A stretch of 64,000 bases of DNA from Xanthostigma xanthostigma (lineage: Eukaryota > Arthropoda > Insecta > Raphidioptera > Raphidiidae): assembly GCA_963575645.1 (NCBI GenBank), contig OY754467.1, positions 806,001 through 870,000 of the forward strand, in the 5' to 3' direction. A program made the position numbers and the translations under genes. The first letter of the stretch is position 1, and each line of letters begins with the position of its first letter. Positions 63,323-64,000 of this stretch are shown here, in pieces. The notes under the pieces are model-generated. The model was not told where the DNA came from. It made no database searches and saw only the letters and a list, made by a program, of their open reading frames with translations.

Positions 63323-64000
63323 CTATTATATTTTTTTCGTAATAATAATAATGAGATATATTTTTTCTAACACATTTAGTAAAAATACATTACAGCGTTC
63401 CCATTGTAAAAATTTTGTGTATCCGTCTTTTGTATACTCGATCTCTTCTCGACGCCTATTAGGTTAAACTGACTTGAGTTAAAAATTGAGATAAGTTGGC
63501 AGTTTAGTGAATGAATTAATTGTAATTAGGCAGTTTAGTCGATCACAACGCGCCGTGAACTTTTGCCCAAGTCCTCTTCGATTAAAAGATAAGTGCAACG
63601 GCAATGGGAAGGTACCCACCGCCGTCTTTTTAGTAGCTAAAAATGGATAATTGGAGGGTTGGACGATTGGGGGCTTGTTTTTATTAAAAAAATATACAGG
63701 TAATCAAATATAATCCCTCGAATATATCAAAATTTCATTTAATGCAAGCCTATACAGTTTTTATCTGACGACAAAAACAATATATTATTGTTAAAATGGT
63801 GAGGTGCCAAAATTTAAGAAATGAATAGTACGGTTCGCTTAGTGGAGCGGCAAAACAATGAAACAATGTAAAGCATAAAAAACAGTTAATAACTATGTTT
63901 ATCTTTTTCGTTTTTAAACAAAGAAGAGAATTTCAATACAGACGATTTTTTACAATGTGAACATCTGCCATATACAGACAAAATACGTAATCATATTTTA

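Overview
The window looks like nuclear DNA of an insect, most probably a moth or butterfly. It is AT-rich and dominated by short, decayed DNA transposons, non-autonomous Helitron-like elements and fold-back repeats of the kind that fill lepidopteran genomes. Two genes with introns can be read exon by exon. Species and chromosome cannot be told from the sequence, and the order assignment is an inference from repeat style.

Gene 1 is on the plus strand at 28328-36729. It has five coding exons and encodes a complete 365-residue PRPP synthetase-associated protein (PRPSAP/PAP39-PAP41 family), the regulatory partner of ribose-phosphate pyrophosphokinase. Every junction obeys GT-AG and keeps frame. 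Its last intron is 5.3 kb and packed with nested inverted repeats, a THAP-like relic, a Helitron Rep fragment and a row of eight three-nucleotide-loop hairpins. Its other introns carry a mariner-type relic, a palindromic MITE, a hammerhead-ribozyme-like motif and a short dispersed repeat.

Gene 2 is on the minus strand at 49377-43289. It has seven coding exons, the first only 14 nt, and encodes a complete 914-residue PRP4 pre-mRNA splicing kinase (PRPF4B family): a basic and RS-rich N-terminal half followed by a kinase domain. Introns 2 and 3 hold TIR elements with clear target-site duplications. The two genes converge on a roughly 6.5 kb spacer that contains a five-unit, ~459-bp tandem array with an alternating A-B-A-B-A variant order.

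Left arm (1-28.3 kb) and right arm (49.4-64 kb): no complete gene was recognised. They hold repeated families: a six-copy ~570-bp family with GTCAGATGGCAG boxes; five Helitron-like copies, three with an embedded tRNA-derived segment; hAT-type MITEs with 8-bp duplications; a PIF/Harbinger-like element with TAA duplications; two mariner-type elements with transposase remnants; a 107-bp tandem array; and giant fold-backs. Three short protein-like stretches (about 49.5, 53.3 and 63.2 kb) may be exons of unidentified genes or relics.

The two genes are housekeeping genes (nucleotide metabolism, splicing) with no evident functional link. The interest of the window lies in the repeat architecture, especially inside the PRPSAP introns.
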